A stretch of DNA of 23,250 nt from Gonium pectorale (lineage: Eukaryota > Chlorophyta > Chlorophyceae > Chlamydomonadales > Volvocaceae). Below the pieces are notes generated by a model. That model was given only the letters and a program-made list of their open reading frames with translations, did no database searches and was not told where the DNA came from. Within the stretch, counting starts at the first letter, position 1; every line of letters starts with the position of its first letter. The stretch is from assembly GCA_001584585.1 (NCBI GenBank), contig LSYV01000190.1, forward strand, positions 1 through 23,250, read 5' to 3'. The position numbers were made by a program, and so were the translations under genes. Shown here piece after piece: positions 11,211 through 20,041 of this stretch.

Positions 11211-12943
11211 ATGGGACATACTGCGGCTCAGGCTCACTGCGACCCGCGCATATGGTCCAAGCTCCCGCCCGAGCTGGTCGAGCGTGTGTTCAGCTTCATG
11301 GACAGCAACGAGATTGCAGTGAGCATCCGTCCGGTCAGCAAGGCAACGGCCTCGCAGTTCAACGGCTCCAAGCACACTTCCATCCGCCTCTCGCGGCCCG
11401 TGCCGCCCCACGCCTTCTCAGCGCACTGGCTCGCGCCTGGCGCCACGCGGGGACTGACGCTGAAGCAGCGGCGGCAGCTTCTCACGGCTGCCAGCGGCGT
11501 GGTGGCCAACCTGGAGGTGGCGCAGCTGGCGGCGGGCTGCTGCCTGCCCACGTACGAGGTGTTTGAGGCGGCCGCGTCGGCGGGTAAGCTGGCCTCCTGC
11601 CAGTGGCTGCGGGAACGGGGCTGTCCCACGGAGTGTATTAAGACCCGCGGTTGTGGCCTCCTCGGCGCTGCAGCGGGCGGTGGCCACTGGCACGTGTGCG
11701 AGTGGCTGCTGAGCCTGGGCCTGACCTGGAGCTCGAGTGGTGAGGCGGAGGCGGCCCGCGGTGGCCACGTGGACCTTATGGAGTGGCTGCTGGAGCGGCG
11801 GTCGCAGATGCGGCTCAAGGACCCAGCTGAGCAGGCGGCTAAGCCGGTCGAGGGGGCGGCGCACGGCTGCGACCTGGCCACCCTGCAGCGCCTGTGGCTG
11901 GGCTTGGGGCAACACCACAGCCGAGACAAGGACCGCATCCTTTTTGCCGCCGCCGGCAGCCCAATGCCCGACTGGGCCGCCAAGGTGGAGTGGCTGGAGG
12001 CGCAGGGCTGCTCATATACTAGTGGTGCAGTCACAGCAGCTGCCGCTCTTCCCAACGCGACAGCCCGCCTTACCTGGTTGCTAGGTCGGGGCTATGAAGC
12101 GGACTGGCTGACATTTCTCATGGCTGCCCGCACGGGCAACGCGGCGGCGTTGCAGTACCTGCTGGCAGAGGCTCGTGTGGAACAGCATGTGGAACAGCAT
12201 GCTAACCGTGCTACCCAATCGGCAGCCAGGTGTGGTCACCTGGCGGCACTTCGGGCCATTCAGGCAGTGTAGGCGCTGCGTCTCCCCCGCTGGGTCATGG
12301 ACGCCTCTCATGCCGCCCGGGCAGCGGCCGCCAGCGGGCACCTGCACGTGCTGGAGTGGCTGGTGGAGACGTTTGGGGAGGAGGCGGTTCAGCTTCGCGC
12401 GGATCTCTTTCATGCTGCTGCCTGCTCTGGCAGCGTGGGGCTGCTGGCCTGGCTGCGGGACTGCGGCTGCCCCTGGGACGAAAGCGCCTACACGGGTGCA
12501 GCGCAAAGTGGCTGTGAAGCGGCGTTGGAGTGGCTGGTGGAGTGGGGCTGCCCCATGCCGGTAAGGTGTTGTGCCAATCACTGGGTCAGGGGAATACTTC
12601 GGACGGCAGCTAGCCGACTTGCGCCTGAACCAAACAATGCCGATCAAACCTGCCTTTTGCTGAACGAATGTCCCCATGGTGCAACAACAAGTAACGCTGC
12701 TGCCCTTGCTGCCGTGGGGTCTGGGCCTGCTGCCATTCACAGACCGACGGTGGGCCGTACAACATCGTCTGCTGCAATGGTGACATGGCCACGGTGCGCT
12801 GCTTGCGGCGACTGGGCGTCCTCTGGGGCCCTGCGAACTGGGTGTACCGCGAGGCCCAAAATGATGGTGCACCGGAGCCCATGCTGCGCTGGCTGAAGGA
12901 GGAGGGCTGCCCCGTTGATTTTGGTGGCGAAGCGGAGCATTAG
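11211..12943 (+). CDS. F-box and ankyrin-repeat protein, interrupted by an in-frame TAG
   Basis: Exon 1 is 11211-12560 and exon 2 is 12743-12943, joined in phase 0 across a 182-nt intron (CCG|gtaagg ... ttcacag|ACC). The first ATG gives MGHTAAQAHCDPRIWSKL; an F-box follows at residues ~14-50 (WSKLPPELVERVFSFM ... RPVSKATA). The rest is degenerate ankyrin repeats with the algal pattern AAxxGxxxVxxWLxxxGC, for example AAAGGGHWHVCEWLLSLG, AAASGHLHVLEWLVETFG and AACSGSVGLLAWLRDCGCP. F-box proteins recruit substrates to SCF ubiquitin ligases and ankyrins bind partners; substrate unknown. TAG at 12270-12272 stops the frame after 353 residues, yet the same frame continues with intact repeats to TAG 12941-12943 (about 516 codons). 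It could be a young pseudogene, a truncated but functional protein, an assembly error, or a mis-read intron. Confidence 0.8.
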
Positions 12944-13320
12944 GCGGTGGAAGGAGGCCAGCTTTGACGACCCAGCAAGGGATGAGGATATGCTGCCCCA
13001 TTGACATCAATGGTAGGTGTTGTGTTGTGTAATTGTGAGCGAGATCACGTTGAACAAGCGCACCAACGCCTTTTGCTAGCCACTGTCTGGAGGTTCGGTG
13101 GCTGTTGACAGCTGAACACGGTTGCAGACGTGCAGGGCTCAGTCTGTGGTGTCACGGACTGTGCCTTGTACAGCTCCTCTGTACCGCATGTTCTGCTTGT
13201 ACCGTGTGGGTGTGGCCTTTGAGTGGGATGGGGTCGGCCCCAGCCTACGTGTATGCAGCAGACTGTGTTCGTTGTTCATGGGCGAGAGAGACGAGCAATC
13301 GGGCCCTGCAAAAAGCCAAT
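12944..13320. other. Convergent intergenic region
   Basis: This holds the 3' UTR of the F-box/ankyrin gene and the downstream flank of the convergent oxidoreductase gene. No coding signal was recognised. No TGTAA was found on the minus strand for the oxidoreductase. Confidence 0.5.
13028..13032 (+). terminator. TGTAA polyadenylation signal for the F-box/ankyrin gene
   Basis: TGTAA lies 85 nt after the distal stop codon, in a T/G-rich stretch (tgttgtgttgtgtaattg). TGTAA is the standard polyadenylation signal of Chlamydomonas and its relatives. Its presence here supports the distal stop as the original gene end. Confidence 0.6.
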
Positions 13321-13850
13321 GGAGCTGAGCGGCGTGCAGCATGATTGTTTTCGTCTGAGCTATTGTCTGCTGGAATGGTACCGCAACGGTCGGTTCTCTG
13401 TGTCGTATGGGTCGATGAGCGCTCCTAGCTGCTTCCCGTCCCAGGAACTCGTCCGTGCATGGCATGCGCACGCTTTCCCATCCCCCCGCGCGCCGCTCCC
13501 TCTTCCGCCACCTCCTCTCCTGCCACCTGCCGCTCCCCTTCACCGTCCCGGCCGCCGGCCCCGCCGCCGCTGCCACCCGCCTTGACCAGCGGCAGCATGC
13601 CCCTCGTCCGCGCCACCATCAGGTCCCCGCTCTTGGCCAGCCGCGGTATCAGCCCACCCAGCCCGCAGCCGCCCAGCCGCAGGACCCCGTCGCGCCGGCC
13701 CAGCGTCACCATCATCAGCGCCGGCATCCCCATCCCCGGGCGCCAGGTCGCCAGCCGCGGCTGGCCGCCGCCGTCGCCACCGTATCGTACGGCGTTCCGT
13801 ACGAGCACCTGCAGGTTGGCCGCCGCCAGCTCGGCCTGCTTCATGGCCAG
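13321..13850 (-). repeat. Parent copy of the duplicated oxidoreductase tail
   Basis: This segment covers most of the last exon plus ~100 nt of 3' flank of the AIFM2-like gene. It reappears in the same orientation at 10604-11083 with scattered substitutions and small indels. The two copies flank the F-box/ankyrin gene as direct repeats about 2.7 kb apart. Confidence 0.85.
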
Positions 13851-16800
13851 GTATCCGAGCTTGGACTCGGCGACGTCGTTGCAGTCGCCCAGTGCGAAGA
13901 TGTGGGGGTGGGCCGGCAGCTGCAGGCTGGGAAGCACCTGGCGGGGCGGAGGATGGGGCAGTGAAGAGCCCTCTTGAGAAAACTGGTGGTCAGATGGTGG
14001 CCGAAACAGCCCTCCTCCGCACGGGGCGGGGCGGGGCGGGCTGTGCGGGAGCAGAGCAGCAGAGGCAAAGCAGGAGGGCGGATCAGGAGCAGCGGCACGG
14101 CAGCTGTCGGCAGCTCGGATCACGGGGGTAAAGAGCATCGAGGGGCTCATCCATACACGCACTAGATTCGGGATGTGGCTGGGTGGACGACGGGTAACGG
14201 ATGGCAACCAGGAAGCGTGTGCCTCCGGCTTCTCTGGTGAGGATAGGTGAGGGTGCCTTCCAGCCTCCCCTTTCAGCCCTACCGTACCTTGACCGCGCCC
14301 CGCTCGTCCAGGCAGCCGGCCAGGTCGGGCCGCATGAAGGCCGTCACGGGGCCGCCCGCCACGCACCACAGCACTAGGTCCGCCGCCAGCGCGCCGCCGC
14401 GATCGGTCGTCAGCACCACCGCTGCCGACGGCGGGGCGCCATGAGAGCCGGCCCCGGCGGCAGCGGTCGCGGCAGCGGCGTCGGTGGTGTCGACGTCGCA
14501 TCCACCGGCGATCACCCCGTCGCCTCCGGGCGTGGCAGAGGCGGGAGCGGCAGCTGGCGAGCCGTCGGCAGCGACGCCGGCGGTCCCGGTGTCCGGGCCG
14601 TCGGGCGCGAGCGTGAGCCCCTCTCCGCGGCGGCGAGGGGCATCTGTTGCGCCCTGAGCTTGGGGATCTAGGGCGCTCTGCCCCGTGCCATGACATGGGC
14701 GCTGACCTAGGCCCTGGCAGAGCGGCGCCGCCGCTGCCGCCGGATCCGGCGGCTTGGTCGCCGGCCCCGGCAGCACGCGGTGGCCCAGGAGCACCTGCGG
14801 AGTGTCGGGAGGGAGGGACAGACAGCACAACGAGCGCGTAAGCATGGGGTGTTTGAGGGTGTGGGCGAGTTACCTGTAGGTCGTGGCCACGTCTTGGGCT
14901 GCAGGTCGCAGAGTGCATTCGAGTCCGTTGCCACCAATCGCCTTTACTTTGTAAAGCAGTCCCGGCGCCGGTCTCGGCCGGATCTCGTGCCTCCGAGCGC
15001 AGCCGTCGAATCTTTCGCCGTTTCCTTTGCTTTCCCCCATACCCACCTCTCGAAACGGTTTTGTGCTGCAGACGAGCTGCCGAAGCCCATCGCATGCCTC
15101 GCACATCGCCCCAGCCCCCACCTGGACGCCGCGCGCCTCGAGCCAGCGCTGGCAGTACTTGGACGCCGCCGGCGGCGCCGCCTCCAGCAGCCGCGGCCCC
15201 GATTGCACCAGCGTCACCCGCTTACCCGCGAACGCCTCGGCCACCTCCGCGGCCGTCTCCTGGGGCAGCGGCAGGAAACCCACACACGAGACGAGCGATG
15301 AGTGAGGAGCAAGCAATCGCACGCCGCAACTAGCACATTGCCTCCAGTCTTCCCGACCGATGGCCCCGCCTCCCCCTCTTTCACCCCAGAAACTTCTCAC
15401 CTCCTCAAAGTTCTCTTCGTTAAAGCTGCTTACAGCTAACCTGGAGCTTACCAAAACCAAGCGCATACATCAGGGCACAGGGACCGAACACCCCCCCAAC
15501 CTGCCAAACGGGGGTGGGCAAGAATTACCATGAGCCTCGCAGAGCACGGTACGTGAGCTTGTGAGGTCTGCGACGGAAGAAAGCGCAACTCGCCGCACCC
15601 TTTGGCCCAGTCGATACGGTCCCGTCATCGCCGGCCCGCCCTATCGCACACGCTCGCACGCGGGCCCATCCCCCCTCGCCGCACCACGCCCGTCGGTCCA
15701 CCGCCGACCAGCACAACGTGTCGCGCCGCGCGGATGGCGGCCTGCAGCTCCTGCGAGGCCCAACGTGAGGTTCACGAGGTTGGAGGGCGTTCCAACGTGG
15801 GACACATGTGGCGCATGCCGTCCCGCTCCTGCGGGGGCGGCGGCAGGGGTGAGGCGACGACGAGCGCGGGGGGGGGGGCGGGGTGAGGGAATCCCTATCG
15901 GGTCTGGCCCGCGCGCCCACCTGCAGCTCGCGCAGCCGTGCATCTCGAGAGACAGCCCGCGCCTTCAACGCGCCGCCGCTGTACGACCCTCCCGTACAAA
16001 TGGCGGCGTAGTCGTACCGCAGCACGTCGCCCTGGCTCAAGTGCGCTTCCTGCGGCCGCGCGGGGGAAATGAAGTTGCGAGCTCGTCGGTTCGGTTGCTG
16101 CACACATCGCCGTGTACAACGCGAACAGCCGGCCGTGACGAGCGAGATCCCTGAGGCTGAGAGAGGGAAAGGAGATGAGAGAAACGATACGCAGGGGATG
16201 GGCACGGACTTCACACAGGCCCCTGCTGGGAACACACGCGGTTTGGATGCGATGCGTGGCGATAGGATTCGTTCAGCACCTTGCGCCCACCGCCCTACCC
16301 GGGGTGTGAGCCTGGTCACCGCCGCCTGAACGAAGCGCCCCACGCTCAGCTCCTGTTGTGATGGGTGGGTGGGTGGGGGACGCAGGAGGACACGCACAGT
16401 GTCACGGACCAAGTGCCAGCGGAAAGCGTACGGAAAGGGAAGTAACTTGTCCCGGCATGAAGTCGGAATCGCAATGCACAGCCCATCCACAGCCCGTTCA
16501 CGGCCCGTTCACGGCCGGGCGTGAGCACTCGGCAGCGTCAGCAGCAGCAGGCCGCTAGATGCCGTATGGTAGAGCAAGGAACCGGTAAGCAGCGCCATCC
16601 GCCGTTGCGGCGAAGGGACCGTGAGTCGATGCGCCCGGGACCGATGAAAGTGGCTGCAACGCCATGCTGCCGTCTTGCAACCGCATCCACGGCCTGTCAG
16701 CTGGGTGGGGTTACGGCTGGAGATACCGGTAGCCGCGTCCAACAACACCGGCAGTACCGCCACACGGGGAGGCATCAGCAGTACAGCACACCTTGTACGG

Positions 16801-17349
16801 AATGGTTATGCGGGCGGCCGTGGCGGGGTCCACCACCCCCCGGACAGCCGCCCAGTTGATCTCCAGGTAGTCCTTCCTGCGTTGGGGCAGGGGGGGGAGG
16901 CGGTGAACGGTGGACACGGAGCCGCAGGGCGTTTTTTGTTCGGCGAAGCAGCAACGGTAAGTGGCGGTGGCGTCCGCTTCTGCTGCATGCCCTGCTTCCC
17001 CGTCGAGCTGTTGCTTAGGGCGTGTGGCCAAGTCAGCGGCGAGGCCGCGTCCAGGGCAAAGCCCCACCACCACGCAAGCACCACGCCCGGCCCCAACCCG
17101 CACAATCCCGCCCTCAGCCAGTGGGTCAATTAAACGCCACTGCAAATTTTGCAAAAGACACAGCAAAAGATGACCAAGTAGGATCTTCGCTAGCGCGTTG
17201 GCGAAGGCGACCCACGGGTCGACGAGCGTTACGTCGCAGAAGGCCGCGCAGCGCCCCGCCAGCACCACTCCCGCGAAGCCTCCGCCGACCACGAGCAGCG
17301 CAGGCCGCTGCGAGGCACCCGCTCGCGCTGGCTGCGGGTGTGCTGGCAT
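13425..17349 (-). CDS. AIFM2/FSP1/AMID-family FAD-dependent NAD(P)H oxidoreductase
   Basis: Eight exons join in phase: 17349-17216, 16876-16792, 16352-16299, 16049-15921, 15750-15685, 15259-15122, 14794-14288 and 13937-13425, giving about 541 residues. Residues ~18-27 form the FAD Rossmann loop (VVGGGFAGV), and the exon 1-2 join gives VTLVDPKDYLEINWAAVRGV, typical of AIFM2-like enzymes. Later come RYDYAAICTGGSYSG, the NAD(P)H loop VLVGGGPTGV, LAADLVLWCVAGG, and the FAD-binding HIFALGDCNDVAESKLGY. The family passes electrons from NAD(P)H to quinones; FSP1 thereby protects membranes from lipid peroxidation. Substrate and location are not visible here. There is no glycine at position 2 for myristoylation and no clear transit peptide. 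Exon 7 carries a long Ala/Gly/Pro-rich insert. The exon 3-4 join is the least certain. A transposable element ends 63 bp upstream of the start codon, so the promoter may lie in it. Confidence 0.85.
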
Positions 17350-17412
17350 AGTCCTGGCCGCAACTTGATCGGTCCTCCCTATGCAATGGACATGGCGCCA
17401 GGGGCCGTAGAA

Positions 17413-17574
17413 AATATAGGCATAGGCCTGACGGGGCGTAGCCCCGAAAGGGCTAAGCTCTGTTCTGTACGGAAGCCGTACAGCTGTCCCGAGCTTAGCG
17501 CTGAGAGCTCTCCCTGTTCGGCATTCTGCCTTCACAGTGAGAGAGCTTGCTTCGTTCGCGAGCTGACTCACTAC
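17413..17574 (+). repeat. Left inverted-repeat arm of the 1.0 kb element
   Basis: Matches the reverse complement of 18257-18418, starting aatataggcataggcctg and ending gctgactcactac, with three mismatches. It includes a perfect 8-bp hairpin at 17465-17483. Confidence 0.92.
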
Positions 17575-18256
17575 GTACGCAGCACACGTACACAGCAGGA
17601 GAGAGCACAGAGCGCAGCGAGCGCAGCGGCAGCCAAAAACCCCAGTGGCGCCGGCGGGCAGCCACCAACCGAACCGAACGACCCCGCGCGGGGACCCCCG
17701 ACACGGGTGGGCCCCGCCGGCGCCACACCGCGCCACCGGAGGCGCGAAGCACGGCCACCAAGCGGCCGGGCAAACAACGACCGGCGAAAACGAACGGCCG
17801 ACCACCCCAAACAAAAAAGGTCGCCAAAACCGGCGCACAAACGGGGCCGCACGAAAAAAGGAGATGCGGACCCCCCGAACCCCTGTTCCCAGAACGAAAG
17901 AAACGCGCGAGGGCGGACGCCGAGGGTAAAAACCGGGACACCGGGGCCGAACCCAAAAACTCTCCGGCAGCCCCCGCGCGTGCGCTCGCAAGCAACCAGC
18001 CATACCAACCCCTACCCGACCGGGGAGCTCATCCCCTCGGGCCCGACCCAACTCGGGCGGCGACACCAGACGGGGACCATACGGCCGTCCGCCTGGGCGC
18101 GCCCATCGCACCCGCGCCCGCGCCCGCAACAGCGCCCGCGCCGTCCAGCTGCGTCCACATGGGCGCCAGGCGGTCGGGCGCCACGCCGCTGAAGTTCGGG
18201 ATGACGCGGCTGCGAACGGGTGGGGTGCGAGCCGGGAGGCTCGGTAGCAAGGGAGG

Positions 18257-18418
18257 GTAGTGAGTCAGCTCGCGAACGAAGCAAGCCCTCTCACTGTGAA
18301 GGCAGAATGCCGAACAGGGAGAGCGCTCAGCGCTAAGCTCGGGACAGCTGTACGGCTTCCGTACAGAACAGAGCTTAGCCCTTTCGGGGCTACGCCCCGT
18401 CAGGCCTAAGCCTATATT
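18257..18418 (-). repeat. Right inverted-repeat arm of the 1.0 kb element
   Basis: Reverse-complement partner of 17413-17574. Its outer end abuts, and overlaps by two bases, the start of the 81-bp arm of the DIRS-like element. Confidence 0.92.
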
Positions 18419-18497
18419 CTGTACTACAGCAGCTGTCCCTCACTAGAATGCCGTGGCAGATGCAAGGGCAGCGAAACCCGGGGCACTGACGAGGACC
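18417..18497 (+). repeat. Left 81-bp inverted terminal repeat of the DIRS-like element
   Basis: Starts ttctgtactacagcagctg and ends cactgacgaggacc. Base-for-base identical to the reverse complement of 19997-20077. Confidence 0.95.
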
Positions 18498-18608
18498 TTT
18501 ACACAGCAGACCCACTGAGACACCGACCCGAAGGGGGGGACCCACCGCCACCTCGCAACCGGGAGAGGAGACTCGGGCGGCCCTTGCGCCTATGCGGCGC
18601 GGCCTTAA

Positions 18609-18633
18609 GCCGGGCGCTTATTCAGCGCCCGGC
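18609..18633. other. Perfect hairpin over the recombinase stop codon
   Basis: GCCGGGCGCT (18609-18618) pairs with AGCGCCCGGC (18624-18633) across a 5-nt loop. The TGA stop of the tyrosine recombinase (18624-18622 on the minus strand) sits at the loop edge. It may mark a transcript end or an internal recombination structure. Confidence 0.6.
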
Positions 18634-19713
18634 CATGCGGCGGGTCAAGTCGATGCCGGCGTCTGGGGACCGCCGCGTATAGAGGTCCACCATGTCCGGC
18701 GAGAGACAACGGCCGTGGGCCCTGTGCACCTCCGCGGGCACACCGTTGGCCGCGGCCGCACTGTTGCCGCCGATGCGCAGCGAGTGCGGCGTGATGTGCG
18801 TCGGGATGCCGGCCTTCGAGCACATCTGGGCGAGCGCCTCCGCGAACGCCGAATAGGTGTTGCTGTACACCGGCTCCGCCAGCGTGCCGACGAGCCGTTG
18901 GAGGCGGCCGCCGGTGCGCGTGTACTGCACGACCCGCAGGAGGGGTCCGACGTCCTCCTGCGGTTGAGACGGGGAGCAGCGGTAAGCGCCGCGCTCCAAC
19001 AGCCGCTCCGTGAGGCCGACGGGGCAGGCCGCTCCGCCGACGCGGCCCACCACGACCCAGGCGCCCTTCCAGAGCTGGTCCGTCTTGGATCTAGGGAGGA
19101 AGATTTCCATGTGAGACTCAGTGATTATTAGCAGGTCCGTGTGGACGCAGACCTCCGCCAGGTCGTCAAAGCGCAGGAACCCAAAGAACATGATGGCAAC
19201 GGCGGCGCACATCATGAGGTGACGCAACCCGGTAACCGGCCCTCCAAAGGTGCCCACAAGGCGGGCCAGGTCCGCGGACGTGAACGCGTCGCGACGGAAC
19301 GGGCGCGGGACCAGATACTTAGCCGCCAGCCGGCGTGCCGTACGGCAGGTCGGGTGGGACGTGGGCGAGGTGACGCCTGCCGCCGTGAAGAAGGCGTGGA
19401 TGGCGCCGCTGGCCGCCCGCACTCGGCCCTCCCCGATGCCATCCGCAGCTGCTGATATGTAGACGCTGTACAGGTAAAGGCCGACCACCACGGGGGGCAC
19501 GTCGTAGACCGTGCCCGGTAAGCGGCGCAGCTTCCACCGCTTGACGAAAGCCCGCCAGGGAGTTAGGTATTGCCGCAGCGACGATGCAGCTAGCGCCAAG
19601 TCCGCCTCCTGGCTGAAGCGGGCGGCGAGGGCGTTGAGTGCATCGTCAGCCTCGTCCGCTAGCGATCCTAGTAGGGCGGACGCCCGTAGCTCAGCGTCTG
19701 GGTGGAGGGGCAT
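18622..19713 (-). CDS. Tyrosine recombinase of a DIRS-like element
   Basis: This intronless 363-codon frame starts MPLHPDAELRASALLGSL. Residues ~35-135 resemble the N-terminal core-binding domain (SSLRQYLTPWRAFVKRWKL, VVVGLYLYSVYIS). The catalytic domain follows: box I arginine in MFFGFLRFDDLAEV (R181), a probable beta-hairpin lysine in LPRSKTDQL (K210), box II ITPHSLRIGG (H310, R313), and the likely nucleophile Tyr345 in MVDLYTRRS. The HSLRIGG...GR.LS...Y pattern is that of DIRS-type recombinases, which integrate circular element DNA. The usual Trp of the GRW motif is Cys336 here, which could weaken activity. The frame has no stops or shifts. Only an RT/RNase H scrap precedes it, so the element is probably not self-sufficient. 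Confidence 0.85.
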   Translation of the reverse strand: MPLHPDAELRASALLGSLADEADDALNALAARFSQEADLALAASSLRQYLTPWRAFVKRWKLRRLPGTVYDVPPVVVGLYLYSVYISAAADGIGEGRVRAASGAIHAFFTAAGVTSPTSHPTCRTARRLAAKYLVPRPFRRDAFTSADLARLVGTFGGPVTGLRHLMMCAAVAIMFFGFLRFDDLAEVCVHTDLLIITESHMEIFLPRSKTDQLWKGAWVVVGRVGGAACPVGLTERLLERGAYRCSPSQPQEDVGPLLRVVQYTRTGGRLQRLVGTLAEPVYSNTYSAFAEALAQMCSKAGIPTHITPHSLRIGGNSAAAANGVPAEVHRAHGRCLSPDMVDLYTRRSPDAGIDLTRRMAGR

Positions 19714-19813
19714 GGGGGTCGGCGGGCACTCTTATGAGCTCGGGGGAGGGGCGCCCGAAATCGAGGAGAACCGCCATCAGACTCCACGATTCCGCCCGCT
19801 TGGGCAGCCGGCC

Positions 19814-20041
19814 TTAAGAGGGCTGCAGCAGGTCGGCGGCGGGGCCCAGCAGCCGCGCGCCGTGGACGAAGGAGCGGAACCGACGGCCGTCCTCCGTCAG
19901 AAAACACCACCAATCGCGGGTCGGCCAGAGCGGGGCAATCAGGCAAAGGCGGGCGCGGCAGTCACGGGCGTGGTGCAGAGCGCGCAGGAGCAGGCTGGTC
20001 CTCGTCAGTGCCCCGGGTTTCGCTGCCCTTGCATCTGCCAC
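19814..20041 (-). pseudogene. Remnant C-terminus of a DIRS-type RT/RNase H frame
   Basis: A 75-codon frame with no ATG runs from inside the right terminal repeat and reads LLLRALHHARDCRARLCLIA then PLWPTRDWWCFLTEDGRRF. The aromatic a.lI.P.WP..xWW..L pattern is typical of the region after RNase H in DIRS-type polyproteins. It ends at TAA 19814-19816, about 100 bp before the recombinase ATG and in the same direction. The catalytic RT and RNase H cores are absent. The family call rests on this short motif and on context. Confidence 0.6.

Larger units (their letters stand above)
17413..18418. mobile_element. Non-autonomous element with 162-bp terminal inverted repeats
   Basis: Two 162-bp arms (17413-17574 and 18257-18418) are inverted copies with three mismatches counted by eye, enclosing 682 bp. 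The arms begin aatataggc and contain nested hairpins (GGGGC-gta-GCCCC; CTGTACGG-aag-CCGTACAG). The interior has no recognisable transposase. Its plus strand is almost free of T from about 17640 to 17970, and both strands stay open over long frames without motifs; the plus frame is Lys/Arg/Pro-rich with no ATG start. No target-site duplication is evident. The element could be a MITE-like DNA transposon or a non-autonomous relative of the adjacent DIRS-like element. Confidence 0.75.

Noticed and set aside
12229..12272. A 43-44 nt intron removing the in-frame TAG of the ankyrin gene
   Set aside because: It is too short for introns seen in this window and would delete an intact ankyrin segment (ARCGHLAALRAIQA).
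16100..16170. Extra oxidoreductase exon reading GISLVTAG after a cctcag acceptor
   Set aside because: No suitable donor follows it. Exon 3 (ending RLTPR) joins exon 4 (EAHLSQGDVLRYDY) in phase and reproduces the family pattern without it.
17547..18260. Basic Pro/Arg-rich plus-strand frame inside the 1.0 kb element as a gag-like protein
   Set aside because: There is no ATG start and no zinc knuckle or other motif, and the T-poor composition alone keeps the frame open.
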